DNA from: DATESN01 sp035270785
GTDB taxonomy: Bacteria > Bacillota > Clostridia > Lachnospirales > Lachnospiraceae
Assembly: GCA_035270785.1 (NCBI GenBank)
Contig: DATESN010000086.1
Span: 1 to 64,000 of the forward strand
Direction of reading: 5' to 3'
Length of the DNA stretch: 64,000 nt
Shown: piece after piece, positions 28,180 through 37,489 of the stretch
How the letters are laid out: each line of letters opens with the position of its first letter
Numbering within the stretch: position 1 is the first letter of the stretch
The notes under the pieces: model-generated
What the model saw: the letters and a program-made list of their open reading frames with translations, nothing else
Told to the model about the DNA's origin: nothing
Databases searched by the model: none
Made by a program: the position numbers and the translations under genes

Positions 28180-29097
28180 ATGAAAAATATGCAAAACAAA
28201 CTACAGAAAAAGAAAAAAAAGAGTAAAAGAAATAAAAGATACTGGATAGACAGGATTGGCTCGGCGCTATTTTTGGCGCCTAGCTTAATTGGCGTTTTAA
28301 CCTTTTTTGTTATACCGTTTCTGGTGGTCATTTATTATTCGTTTGTTGATAATCCAATTAGTCATCACTTTGTACTATTTGAAAACTTCAAAAATGTATT
28401 TGGAAATGCTGCATTTAAAATGGCAGCAAGTAATTCTCTAAAGTTTTCTTTAATAGCGGTTCCACTAGCAGTAGTATTATCGCTAATATTAGCCATGATG
28501 TTAGAGACAAGGATTCCATTCAAGAGTCAGTTAAGAACCTTTTTTCTAAGTCCAATGATGGTACCAGTGGCATCGATAGTTCTAATTTGGCAGGTTCTCT
28601 TCCATTACAATGGAGTGGTAAACCAATGGTTGTTATTTTTTGGGGCAGACAAAATAGATTGGCTTAAATCAAATAAGGCACAAATTGTTATTGTAATACT
28701 CTTTTTATGGAAAAACCTAGGTTACAACATGATTTTATTTATGGCCGCATTAAGCAGTGTACCTAAAGATATTATTGAAGTTGCACAATTAGAAAGCGCC
28801 TCAGCATGGCAGACATTTAAGTATATCAAGATAAGATATTTGTCGTCCACCATTCTATTTGTAACCATTATGTCTCTTATCAATTCGTTTAAAGTATTTA
28901 GAGAAATCTATCTATTAACGGGTAAATATCCTTATGATACTTTATACATGCTTCAACATTTTATGAATAATACCTTTTTATCACTTGATTATCAAAAATT
29001 ATCAGCTGCAGCAATTATCATGTCTGTATGTATGATCATAATTATAGGTATCCTATTCCTAACAGAAAATTATTTTGGAAAGGATGTAGAAGGATGA
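28180..29097 (+). CDS. Sugar ABC transporter permease, MalF/UgpA type
   Basis: About 305 residues with six membrane segments after a very Lys-rich cytoplasmic tail. The cytoplasmic EAA loop that docks the ATPase is present (EVAQLESASAWQTFKYIKI). The ORF can begin at ATG 28153, inside the upstream gene, but GGAAGA precedes ATG 28180, which I prefer weakly. It pairs with the next permease. No ATPase gene is found in the operon, so a shared MsmK/UgpC-type ATPase encoded elsewhere is expected. Confidence 0.85.
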   Translation: MKNMQNKLQKKKKKSKRNKRYWIDRIGSALFLAPSLIGVLTFFVIPFLVVIYYSFVDNPISHHFVLFENFKNVFGNAAFKMAASNSLKFSLIAVPLAVVLSLILAMMLETRIPFKSQLRTFFLSPMMVPVASIVLIWQVLFHYNGVVNQWLLFFGADKIDWLKSNKAQIVIVILFLWKNLGYNMILFMAALSSVPKDIIEVAQLESASAWQTFKYIKIRYLSSTILFVTIMSLINSFKVFREIYLLTGKYPYDTLYMLQHFMNNTFLSLDYQKLSAAAIIMSVCMIIIIGILFLTENYFGKDVEG

Positions 29098-30023
29098 AAG
29101 ATAGACGTAAAAATAATAAATACGCAAGCATAAGGAAACATAAGATAAAATCAAAAATCCGTATTTCCATTGCAACAACAATACTTTTAGTAAATGCAAT
29201 TATATTTTTATTACCCATTATTTTAACAATTAGTAATTCTTTTATGGCTTCATCGGAGATCTCTTCTAATTATGGTAAGATTTTTCAGACAAATGAAACA
29301 GGTGGCAAAACATTTATTCAGGAAGTGGTAAATCTCAAACTTATTCCTGATAAAGTCTCTTTTCATCAGTACATAACAGTACTTTTGAAAAGTCCAGATT
29401 ATTTGCTAAAATTTTGGAACTCCATGATATTAGTTGTACCAATTGTAATTTTTCAACTAGTAGTTGCATGTCTTGCAGCTTATAGTTTTACAAGATTTCG
29501 AGGGCGCTTAAAAGAAATTATATTTTTTGCTTATATCATATTAATGCTTATGCCATATCAGGTTACGTTAGTTCCAAATTATTTGGTTTCCAATTGGTTA
29601 CATATATTAGATACAAATTGGGCAATTTGGCTTCCAGGTATTTTTTCTCCATTTGCCGTCTTTCTCCTAACAAAGTTTATGAGAAGAATCCCCACATCTG
29701 TAATAGAAGCAGCAAAAATCGATGGTGCGGGAGAATGGCAGACTTTTACAAAAATATGTATGCCATTATGTACAGGTGCAATCTATTCTGTGGCAATTTT
29801 AATATTTATTGATTATTGGAATATGGTAGAACAGCCATTAATCTTATTATCAGATGCAGAAAAACATCCATTATCCGTCTTTTTATCAAAGATTAATGAG
29901 GGTGAAATAGGATTAGCATTTGCAGTGGCAACTATTTACATGATCCCTACTTTACTGGTGTTTTTCTATGGAGAAGAATATCTCGTAGAAGGAATCACAT
30001 ATCAAGGTGGAATCAAAGGTTAG
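29094..30023 (+). CDS. Sugar ABC transporter permease, MalG type
   Basis: About 309 residues, six membrane segments, EAA loop EAAKIDGAGEWQTFTKICMP near residue 205. ATG 29094 overlaps the stop of the first permease (ATGA) and follows AGAAGG, giving translational coupling; an upstream in-frame ATG at 29028 would add 22 residues lying inside the previous gene. It has a longer extracellular first loop (residues about 45-90) than typical MalG proteins. Acts as the second half of the CUT1 channel. Confidence 0.86.
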   Translation: MKDRRKNNKYASIRKHKIKSKIRISIATTILLVNAIIFLLPIILTISNSFMASSEISSNYGKIFQTNETGGKTFIQEVVNLKLIPDKVSFHQYITVLLKSPDYLLKFWNSMILVVPIVIFQLVVACLAAYSFTRFRGRLKEIIFFAYIILMLMPYQVTLVPNYLVSNWLHILDTNWAIWLPGIFSPFAVFLLTKFMRRIPTSVIEAAKIDGAGEWQTFTKICMPLCTGAIYSVAILIFIDYWNMVEQPLILLSDAEKHPLSVFLSKINEGEIGLAFAVATIYMIPTLLVFFYGEEYLVEGITYQGGIKG

Positions 30024-30062
30024 CATTCGAAAAAATCGTTTGCATGGGAGGTTATTAGACAA

Positions 30063-31775
30063 ATGAAAGAAAAGACCATGAAAAGAAGAGAGTGGATAAA
30101 AAATATAACAATTATTTTCCTAATTATTATGTTACTTTTGACCTTTTTTTCTAATACAATTATGAATTATTCACTTCCAGAGGTGGCAACACAATATGTA
30201 ACAGCAGGTAACATCACAGCAAAGGTTCGTGGAACGGGTACAGTTATGGCCAATGATCCATATAATGTTACAATTGGTGAGAGTAGAGTTATCAGTAGTG
30301 TTGCTGTAAAGACAGGTACCCAAGTGGAAAAAGGAGATGTTCTTTTTCTGTTAGAGGATAGTGAAAGCACGGAACTTAAAGAGGCACAAAAAACACTGGA
30401 TCAATTAAAATTAGCATATGAAACCGCTTTACTTACAGGGGATATATCAAGTAGTGTCTATACGAATGTAAACGCGGGTACTAACACTTCAGTTGCAACT
30501 TATTTGTCACAGATAGAAGCAATTAAGAACAGTATTGCAGCCGCAGAAGCAAATGTTGCAGCCTATCAAACAAGTGTAAACAATATAACAAAACAAATGG
30601 AGATATTAAATAAAACTATAATAGATGTAAGTGCGGAAGCAGCCGCTCTTGCAACGGCGGATATAAACCTAGAAAATGCCAAAGCAGCAGAAGCAGCAGC
30701 AAAATCAAACAAGGAATCGGCACAATCTACGGTAGATGCATATGGAATAACAATAACAGAAGCGCAGGAAGCGGTGGATTCAACACTAAAGGCAAAGACG
30801 GTTTCGGATAATTCAGTTACACAAACAGCGTATGCCGCAGCAGTTACTAATTATAATAGTCTTTCCACAGCATTAACGGTATTGTCTAACGCAAATACGA
30901 CACTAAAAAATGCAACTAATAAAGTTGCATCGGAGCAGATTGTTTTTAATAATGTTAAGAAGGCAAAAGAAGCCGCTGATTCAAAGAATGAAACTACAGT
31001 TTCTAAGTTACAAATTCAATTGGTAGAAGAAAATGCTAAGATGGTCATTGCACAAGGAGAACTAGATAAGCTTAAGGTAATGAAAGACGAGTTAGTAAAA
31101 AACATTCAAGCCGAATTATCACTTGGCTCTCAAGGGGAACAGATTGCAGAACAAAGTCAAATAGTAGAAAAGCTTAAAAGCAAAGCAATTGGATCAGAAG
31201 TGATAGCACCTATTAGTGGAACTGTAACAAATGTGAATAAGATTGCTGGAGAAAGTACTTCTGCCGAGGAGGTTTTGGCTGTGATACAAAATTCAGAAAA
31301 AGGTTATACATTGGAGTTTTCTGTCACGAATGAACAAGCTAAAAAAGTAAGCATTGGTGATATGGCAGAACTTACAAACTTCTGGTATTATTCAGACCTT
31401 ACTGCAACAGTAGCTGGAATTAGAACAGATACAGCAAAGCCAACAACAAATAAGTTACTTGTATTTGAATTAAAGGGAGAATTAACTGGTGGGCAAAGTC
31501 TCAGTCTCTCCGTTGGACAAAAGAGTTCGGATTATGATTTGATTGTTCCAAATAGTGCTATTCGTGAAGACAATAATGGCAAGTTTATCTTAATCGTTGA
31601 AACAAAAAGTAGCCCCCTAGGCAATCGATATATAGCAACTCGGGTTGATGTAGAGGTACTTGCTTCGGATGACACTCAGACAGCAGTATCAGGTGGTTTG
31701 TATGGATATGAGTATGTAATAACAACATCAACAAAACCAGTGGAAGCAGGAAAACAAGTTCGATTAGCGCAGTAG
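30063..31775 (+). CDS. HlyD/MacA-type membrane fusion (adaptor) protein
   Basis: 570 residues: a basic start, one membrane anchor (about 14-32), then a lipoyl-like half-motif (ITAKVRGTGTVMAND, VKTGTQVEKGDVLFLLED). A long Ala-rich coiled-coil hairpin (about 110-375) follows, then the second lipoyl half (IGSEVIAPISGTVTNVNKIAG), a beta-barrel region and a C-terminal tail. Such adaptors normally serve efflux pumps or MacB transporters. Here it sits 39 bases behind two sugar-import permeases and 10 bases before an orphan MacB-like protein. The coiled coil is much longer than in MacA. RBS GGGAGG lies upstream. Confidence 0.82.
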   Translation: MKEKTMKRREWIKNITIIFLIIMLLLTFFSNTIMNYSLPEVATQYVTAGNITAKVRGTGTVMANDPYNVTIGESRVISSVAVKTGTQVEKGDVLFLLEDSESTELKEAQKTLDQLKLAYETALLTGDISSSVYTNVNAGTNTSVATYLSQIEAIKNSIAAAEANVAAYQTSVNNITKQMEILNKTIIDVSAEAAALATADINLENAKAAEAAAKSNKESAQSTVDAYGITITEAQEAVDSTLKAKTVSDNSVTQTAYAAAVTNYNSLSTALTVLSNANTTLKNATNKVASEQIVFNNVKKAKEAADSKNETTVSKLQIQLVEENAKMVIAQGELDKLKVMKDELVKNIQAELSLGSQGEQIAEQSQIVEKLKSKAIGSEVIAPISGTVTNVNKIAGESTSAEEVLAVIQNSEKGYTLEFSVTNEQAKKVSIGDMAELTNFWYYSDLTATVAGIRTDTAKPTTNKLLVFELKGELTGGQSLSLSVGQKSSDYDLIVPNSAIREDNNGKFILIVETKSSPLGNRYIATRVDVEVLASDDTQTAVSGGLYGYEYVITTSTKPVEAGKQVRLAQ

Positions 31776-31785
31776 AAAGGATCCT

Positions 31786-32868
31786 ATGAAAAGGTTTATT
31801 CAAAAGTTTACTGTAAAACAAATAATTTTATGTATATTGGGAACGTTATCCCTTTTCATATTTTTAGGTCTTACCACATATAGTAAGTCAAAACAAAATT
31901 CGTTATTGGATCAGCAAATTGCCTCTCGTTGGTCAAAAAATGGGAAAGTAGCGCAGATTAGTTGTTTTTTTTCTGAGAAAGCAGCAGTTGAGGAAATGCA
32001 ACTTCAAACGTTTGAACATCAGTTAGATAGCTTACTTTTAGAAGCTTCCATTGTTGTAGAGAAGGAAAATGCAAGATTATGGGTGGATTCTTATAGTGCC
32101 ATGGGAGAAATCTCAGTTACAAGTGGTAAAACGACCATAACCGTAGATGGAGTAGGTATTGGTGGAGACTTCTTCCTCTTTCATCCCTTAAACATTATAA
32201 AGGGGGGATATTTTTCGGGAAATGACCTCATGCAGGATCATATTATAATTGATGAGAATATAGCTTGGTTATTATTTGGATCTAGTGATGTGGTAGGAAT
32301 GGACGTAACAATAGGAGGTGTTCCTCATACTGTGGTAGGAGTTATTAGTAGAGAGGAAGGACGGTTGAATAAAGCAGCAGGTCATGACTCATCAACGATA
32401 TATGTTTCCTATAGTACTATGTCGGCATATGGAACAAGTAAGGGAATTGGTTCCTACGAGGTTCTTATGCCAAATCCAATCAAAGGATTCGCCCTATCTG
32501 CCGTAAAGAAAAATATAGGAGTAGCAGAGGAACAAATGAAAGTTTTGGAAAACTCAAAACGCTTCTCACTATTTTCTATGCTAGGAGTAATAAAAGAATT
32601 TGGAACCCGATCCATGAGTATACAAGAAATTATATTTCCTTATTGGGAAAACGTTGCAAGGGGATGGGAAGATATATTAGCAGTAGTTCTCCTGTTTCAG
32701 ATTTTATTTCTACTGTTTCCTATCATATTGTTGATTATTATGTTTGTTCATTTATGGAAAATAAGAACGTGGCATTGGAAAGATGTTAAAAATATGATAG
32801 ATAAAATATGGGAGATGTATTGGCTACATAAAAAAAATAGAGACAACAAAATAGTGGGAGAAAAATAA
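31786..32868 (+). CDS. Membrane protein with MacB-like extracellular core domain, lacking the FtsX part
   Basis: 360 residues with only two membrane segments (about 12-31 and 295-325) around an extracellular domain of about 250 residues. That domain resembles the MacB periplasmic core: a HPLNIIKGGYFSGND stretch, then IIIDENIAWLLFGSSDVVG, GMDVTIGGVPHTVVGVIS, and a later VSYSTM. A normal MacB/FtsX permease has four segments and would continue with a three-helix FtsX block, and an ATPase would be nearby; neither is present. It likely works with the HlyD-like adaptor encoded just before. Function unknown. RBS AAAGGAT upstream. Confidence 0.65.
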   Translation: MKRFIQKFTVKQIILCILGTLSLFIFLGLTTYSKSKQNSLLDQQIASRWSKNGKVAQISCFFSEKAAVEEMQLQTFEHQLDSLLLEASIVVEKENARLWVDSYSAMGEISVTSGKTTITVDGVGIGGDFFLFHPLNIIKGGYFSGNDLMQDHIIIDENIAWLLFGSSDVVGMDVTIGGVPHTVVGVISREEGRLNKAAGHDSSTIYVSYSTMSAYGTSKGIGSYEVLMPNPIKGFALSAVKKNIGVAEEQMKVLENSKRFSLFSMLGVIKEFGTRSMSIQEIIFPYWENVARGWEDILAVVLLFQILFLLFPIILLIIMFVHLWKIRTWHWKDVKNMIDKIWEMYWLHKKNRDNKIVGEK

Positions 32869-32869
32869 A

Positions 32870-35311
32870 ATGAAAAAAATTGTAAAGAGAGTAATTGTTA
32901 GTTTAATAGCAGTAACCATGTTGATGCTACTTGGAGCTTGTGGAAATAAAAAAGACACACAAGAAACCACGAATTTATCTAAGAATTTTGTATATTCTGC
33001 AGAAGAATTGCAATTTGATTTTAATATGAATGAATTAAATAACGTTTTTCTTGCAAATGATAGGATCTATATGTGGGGCGTTCATTATAATTATAGTGAG
33101 GGCGGCTATGAAGACGGTGAAATAGGACTTTATAATACTACAGAAGATTCCCAAAATATCGTAGAAGAGAATGTAATAAATACAGAAGAAGCAAGCGAAG
33201 TGATAACAGAAGATTCCGTAGATGCTGTATCAGAAGAAGATTTGAAACGATTACAAGAGATGCCTGCCCCAAGTGGCAACTACGTTCAATACTATGTAAG
33301 TTCCTTTGATATAGATGGATCAAATAAAAAGACAGTTGATTTAAGTATTGGAGAAAATAGTAGTATTAATAATTATTTTATAGATTCACTAGGAAATATC
33401 TATGTAATACTAAGCGAAAATTTCGAGGATAATAGTGATCCAAATAATTATATTTGGGTAGAGAATTACTACCTAGTAAAGTTAAATACCGAAGGCGAAG
33501 AACAATGGAAAGTGGACTTAGAAACATATTCAAAACCAGATGCAGATTACTTTTATGTTAATTCAGCATTATGTAATGAAAAAAACCAAGTAGTTATGCT
33601 TACTACTTCAGGGATATTTATTTTTGATACGGAGGGTAAGTTGGTAACTAATTTTGATTTGGGAATTGATTGTAATTCCATGTATCTTTTAAAAGACTAC
33701 AGCCTACTCATATCTACCTATGGAGAAAAAGGAGAATTCTATCAAAAAGTAGATGCAACAACGGGAAAATTAGAAACAGAACAATATACATTGCCTACGA
33801 CGTCGTATAATAATAGAATGAGTACAGGTTTTGGCTTTGATTTCTTTATTTCAAATAGCTCATCCATTTATGGTTATAATCTAGGTGATACTGAATTAAA
33901 GGAAATTGTGAATTTTATTGATTCGGATTTTGGATTTTCTTATCTAAATAATATAATAGGATTAAGTGATACCGAATTAATAGGTCAATATTATGACGAT
34001 ACGGATGGAATGTCTCATCTTGCAAAACTAACTAAAGTGGATCCTTCCGAAGTAAAAGATAAGAAAATGATAACAATGGCTTGTTATTATATGGATAATG
34101 ATGTTCGAAAAAATGTCATTAATTTTAATAAATCAAATGATACTTATAGGATAAGAATTTCGGATTACTCTATTTATGATACCAATGATGACTATGGTGC
34201 CGGTGTTTCTAAACTGAACGCAGATATTGTATCAGGTAAGGTTCCTGATATTATCATATTAAATGATTCATTGCCAATTAAAAGCTATGCATCAAAAGGA
34301 TTATTTGAAGATTTAAATACCTTTATTGAAAAAGATAAAGAGATTAATCGTGAAGACTATTTAGAGAACATATTTGATGCCTATTCCACAAACGGGAAGC
34401 TATATCAATTAGCTACTAGCTTTAGTGCCTTTACCGTAGTAGGTAAGACTGCAGATGTAGGTAAAGAGACTGGATGGACCTTAGACGACTTAAATGTACT
34501 CATGGCCTCAAAACCAGAGGGTGTGGAAGTATTTTCTGATACCGTAAGAAGTACAATTTTGAATAATTGTATTCAAATGACGAACAAACAATATATTAAT
34601 TGGGAAACAGGGGAATGTAGCTTTAATTCTAAAAGCTTTACTGACTTACTTGAGTTTATTAAGCAGTTTCCAGAAGAATATGATTACAGCCGGTATGATG
34701 ACCCTAACTACTACAATAATTATCAAACAATGTATCGAGACGGAAGAGCCCTATTATCCATGATAAATTTGAGTCAATTCAATGACTATAATTATACTAA
34801 GCAAGGAAGTTTTGGAGAAGATATCACGATGATTGGTTATCCCACTGCAAATAAAGATGGTTCAGCAATTATGGCTAATATGAGGATGGCGATGTCTGCT
34901 AAATCCAAAAATAAAGATGGTATATGGGAATATATGAGAAACTTTATGCTAGATGAATATCAGGATTCAATTACCTACGGATTTCCTATTAGCAAAAGCA
35001 GCCTAGATGCACTAGCACAAAAGGCAAAGGAAAAACCATTCTATTTGGATGAAAACGGTAAAAAGGTGGAGTATGAAGATAGTTATTGGATTAATGATTT
35101 ACAGATTCCAATTACACCAAGTAGCGATGAAGATATAAAAACAGTAATGAATTTCTTATCGTCTTTAGATCAAGTTTATGTGTATGATGAAGATTTAACA
35201 AATATTATTGTGGAAGAAGCAGCATCCTATTTTTCTGGTCAAAAATCAGCAGCAGATGTTGCAGCGATTATTCAAAGTCGCGTTCAGATTTATATAAGTG
35301 AAAATATGTAA
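32870..35311 (+). CDS. Second beta-propeller/solute-binding fusion lipoprotein
   Basis: 813 residues, paralogue of the first gene of the operon. Lipobox LGAC (Cys24). The N-terminal region (about 30-390) is rich in propeller-like repeats (YFIDSLGNIYVILSENFED, VYVNSALCNEKNQVVMLTTSG-type) with an extra acidic Glu-rich insert near residues 85-125. The C-terminal solute-binding domain has VSGKVPDIIILNDSLP, FEDLNTFIEKDKEI, AMSAKSKNKDGIWEYM and ends IIQSRVQIYISENM. It begins one base after the preceding stop and is followed by a strong terminator. Two binding lipoproteins in one operon may differ in ligand, or act as a receptor pair. Confidence 0.75.
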   Translation: MKKIVKRVIVSLIAVTMLMLLGACGNKKDTQETTNLSKNFVYSAEELQFDFNMNELNNVFLANDRIYMWGVHYNYSEGGYEDGEIGLYNTTEDSQNIVEENVINTEEASEVITEDSVDAVSEEDLKRLQEMPAPSGNYVQYYVSSFDIDGSNKKTVDLSIGENSSINNYFIDSLGNIYVILSENFEDNSDPNNYIWVENYYLVKLNTEGEEQWKVDLETYSKPDADYFYVNSALCNEKNQVVMLTTSGIFIFDTEGKLVTNFDLGIDCNSMYLLKDYSLLISTYGEKGEFYQKVDATTGKLETEQYTLPTTSYNNRMSTGFGFDFFISNSSSIYGYNLGDTELKEIVNFIDSDFGFSYLNNIIGLSDTELIGQYYDDTDGMSHLAKLTKVDPSEVKDKKMITMACYYMDNDVRKNVINFNKSNDTYRIRISDYSIYDTNDDYGAGVSKLNADIVSGKVPDIIILNDSLPIKSYASKGLFEDLNTFIEKDKEINREDYLENIFDAYSTNGKLYQLATSFSAFTVVGKTADVGKETGWTLDDLNVLMASKPEGVEVFSDTVRSTILNNCIQMTNKQYINWETGECSFNSKSFTDLLEFIKQFPEEYDYSRYDDPNYYNNYQTMYRDGRALLSMINLSQFNDYNYTKQGSFGEDITMIGYPTANKDGSAIMANMRMAMSAKSKNKDGIWEYMRNFMLDEYQDSITYGFPISKSSLDALAQKAKEKPFYLDENGKKVEYEDSYWINDLQIPITPSSDEDIKTVMNFLSSLDQVYVYDEDLTNIIVEEAASYFSGQKSAADVAAIIQSRVQIYISENM

Positions 35312-35322
35312 CATTTATTTTT

Positions 35323-35357
35323 AAGTGACTGTAGGTATATGCTACAGTCACTTTTTT
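35323..35357 (+). terminator. Strong terminator of the hybrid transporter operon
   Basis: GTGACTGTAG (35325-35334), loop GTATATG, CTACAGTCAC (35342-35351), extended by AA/TT, followed by T6. Confidence 0.92.
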
Positions 35358-35383
35358 GAATTTAAGTTAGTAAAAAAAAATAC

Positions 35384-35428
35384 AAAAAAAGCACTGACCC
35401 CATGGCTCAAAGTCCACAAAACCAATGC
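35384..35428 (-). terminator. G-U-rich hairpin terminator of tRNA-Lys
   Basis: Read on the minus strand: arm GCATTGGTTTTGTGG, loop ACTTTGAG, arm CCATGGGGTCAGTGC, then T7. All 15 positions pair, about half as G-U wobbles. It starts 7 bases after the tRNA 3' end. Confidence 0.75.
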
Positions 35429-35434
35429 TCTACC

Positions 35435-35507
35435 TGCACCGCCAGGGGCTCGAACCCTGGACACCCTGATTAAGAGTCAGGTGCTCTACCAACTGAGCTA
35501 GCGGTGC
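35435..35507 (-). tRNA. tRNA-Lys (anticodon CTT)
   Basis: A 73-base cloverleaf on the minus strand: acceptor GCACCGC/GCGGTGC with discriminator A, D-arm AGCTCAGTTGGTAGAGC, anticodon stem-loop CCTGA-CTCTTAA-TCAGG giving CTT, T-arm CCAGG-GTTCGAG-CCCTGG. CCA is not encoded. Confidence 0.96.
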
Positions 35508-35534
35508 ATTTGCGATATTTACAACGCAAGGATA

Positions 35535-35563
35535 ATTATAGTATAATGTATTTTAGTTTGCAA
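35535..35563 (-). promoter_or_regulatory. Promoter of tRNA-Lys
   Basis: On the minus strand TTGCAA (35558-35563), 17-base spacer, TATAAT (35535-35540), about 28 bases before the mature 5' end. Confidence 0.75.
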
Positions 35564-35635
35564 GCATTATTTATAATAAAATAGTTCTATTTTAAGATAT
35601 TATGAAAATGAGTGATAAATAGATAGGAGTATAAC

Positions 35636-36403
35636 ATGATATTTGATACACATGGTCATTATGATGACCCTGCATTCAATGTGGATAGAGACGTATTACT
35701 AGGAAGTTTTGTGGATAACGAGATAGAATTGGTGATGAATGTTGGAGCAAGTATTGAAAGTAGTAAGACTACAATTGCATTAACAGAAAAATATCCCTTT
35801 ATCTACGGGGCTGTAGGAGTGCACCCATGTGAAACGATGGAGTTAAATGAAGAACAGTTTCAATGGTTAGCTACTCAGTGCAAAAAAGATAAAATACTAG
35901 CGATTGGAGAGATCGGACTAGACTATTACTGGGAGGATGTTCCAAGAGATATTCAACAAAAATGGTTTTCAAGACAATTAGAATTAGCAAGGGCTGAACA
36001 ACTACCCGTTATTATTCATTCAAGAGACGCCGCGAATGACACATATAATATGATGAAAAGTGCTAAAGCGGAACAAATTGGAGGTGTCGTACATTGCTAC
36101 TCTTATACAAAGGAAATGGCCAGGCAGTTTTTGGAAATGGATTTTTATTTTGGAATCGGCGGTGTAATTACGTTTACCAATGCCAAAAAGCTAAAAGAAG
36201 CAGTGGAGTTTATACCGTTAGATAAGATAGTATTAGAAACAGATTCTCCCTATCTTGCACCGATGCCAAATAGAGGAAAGAGAAATTCTGCTTTAAATAT
36301 TCCTTTCATTGCAAAAGAGATTGCATCCATCAAAGGAATAACCTATGATGAAGTAATGGAAATAACTTTTCAAAACGGGAAAAGGCTATATAGAATGAAA
36401 TAG
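35636..36403 (+). CDS. tatD: TatD-family metal-dependent DNase
   Basis: 255-residue TIM-barrel hydrolase. Metal ligands are visible in the N-terminal DTHGHYDDPAF (usually DTHaHL), in GEIGLDYYWE (Glu), PVIIHSRDA (His) and VHCYS (His), and in LETDSPYLAP (Asp). Family members process DNA or RNA 3' ends. The gene is followed 12 bases later by ksgA, a common Firmicute pairing; rnmV, often between them, is absent. ATAGGAG precedes the ATG. Confidence 0.93.
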   Translation: MIFDTHGHYDDPAFNVDRDVLLGSFVDNEIELVMNVGASIESSKTTIALTEKYPFIYGAVGVHPCETMELNEEQFQWLATQCKKDKILAIGEIGLDYYWEDVPRDIQQKWFSRQLELARAEQLPVIIHSRDAANDTYNMMKSAKAEQIGGVVHCYSYTKEMARQFLEMDFYFGIGGVITFTNAKKLKEAVEFIPLDKIVLETDSPYLAPMPNRGKRNSALNIPFIAKEIASIKGITYDEVMEITFQNGKRLYRMK

Positions 36404-36415
36404 TGAGGACGATAA

Positions 36416-37276
36416 ATGGCTACACTTGGTAATACAACAAATACGATACAAATATTAAAAAAATATAATTTTAACATTCAAAAGAAATATGGTCAGAATT
36501 TTCTTATTGATCATCATATTTTAGAAAAGATTATAGATTCATCAGAGATAACAAAAGAAGACTGTGTTCTTGAAATTGGACCAGGAATTGGAACTATGAC
36601 ACAATACCTGGCAGAAAGTGCAAGAGAAGTAATTGCGGTAGAAATAGACAAGGCACTCATACCCATTTTAGAAGATACCTTATCAGAATATAACAATATA
36701 ACAGTGATTAATGAAGATATTTTAAAAGTTGACATTAAAAAGATTGTTGAAGAAAGAAATGGTGGGAAACCTATTAAAGTTGTTGCAAACCTTCCATACT
36801 ATATTACCACACCAATTATCATGGGACTTTTTGAAAGCAATGTACCTCTAAAAAGCATTACAATTATGGTTCAAAAAGAAGTGGCAGATAGAATGCAGGT
36901 GGGACCGGGAACTAAGGATTATGGTGCACTTTCCCTTGCTGTACAATTTTATGCAAAACCCGAGATTATTGAAAATGTACCGCCAACTAGTTTTATTCCT
37001 CGTCCAAATGTTGGAAGTGCTGTGATTAAATTAAGCAGATATAGCCAACCTCAAATAGATGTAAAGGATGAAAGGTTTATGTTTTCATTAATACGTGCTT
37101 CCTTTAATCAACGACGCAAGACGTTAGTAAATGGACTACTCAATGCATGTAATCTAAATGTTACAAAAGATGTGATTCTTGCTTCGTTAGAAAAGATGAA
37201 ACTAAGCCCAACAATACGTGGAGAAGCATTAACATTAGAACAATTTGCTACGCTTAGTAACTACCTAGGAAAGTAA
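36416..37276 (+). CDS. ksgA: 16S rRNA dimethyladenosine transferase RsmA/KsgA
   Basis: 286 residues. Methylates A1518 and A1519 of 16S rRNA using S-adenosylmethionine. Shows KKYGQNFLIDHHILEKI, SAM motif I EIGPGIGTMTQYLAE, catalytic motif IV NLPYYITTPIIM and the C-terminal domain RASFNQRRKTLVN. Full length for the family. RBS GTGAGGA lies in the short gap after tatD. Confidence 0.96.
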   Translation: MATLGNTTNTIQILKKYNFNIQKKYGQNFLIDHHILEKIIDSSEITKEDCVLEIGPGIGTMTQYLAESAREVIAVEIDKALIPILEDTLSEYNNITVINEDILKVDIKKIVEERNGGKPIKVVANLPYYITTPIIMGLFESNVPLKSITIMVQKEVADRMQVGPGTKDYGALSLAVQFYAKPEIIENVPPTSFIPRPNVGSAVIKLSRYSQPQIDVKDERFMFSLIRASFNQRRKTLVNGLLNACNLNVTKDVILASLEKMKLSPTIRGEALTLEQFATLSNYLGK

Positions 37277-37298
37277 TAAGGTTAGATAAGACTTTAGA

Positions 37299-37349
37299 TA
37301 AAACAGCTTTTATATGTATGGTATAATCATACAAAAATGGCTGTTTTTT
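37299..37349 (+). terminator. Terminator after ksgA
   Basis: AAAACAGC (37300-37307) and GCTGTTTT (37340-37347) enclose an inner ATGTATG/CATAC stem and run into T6. Confidence 0.8.
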
Positions 37350-37489
37350 ATGGACTAAATTTTATTAATAGAGTGGCTTTTATTTTGACATTGTCTATGT
37401 CCTATGATACACTTAAAAAAGTGAAAAAGTGGGTTATTGTGTAAATAATTTGAGCATATAACTGTAAAAAAATTTATGAGGTGAGCACC

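Noticed and set aside
25926..35311. A complete efflux pump of MacA-MacB type
   Set aside because: The MacB-like protein lacks FtsX helices, no ATPase is encoded, and the permeases are of the CUT1 import class.
35391..35433. tRNA fragment (GGTAGAGC followed by an anticodon-like loop) next to tRNA-Lys
   Set aside because: The sequence folds as one 15-pair hairpin followed by T7, a terminator. A second anticodon stem does not pair properly.
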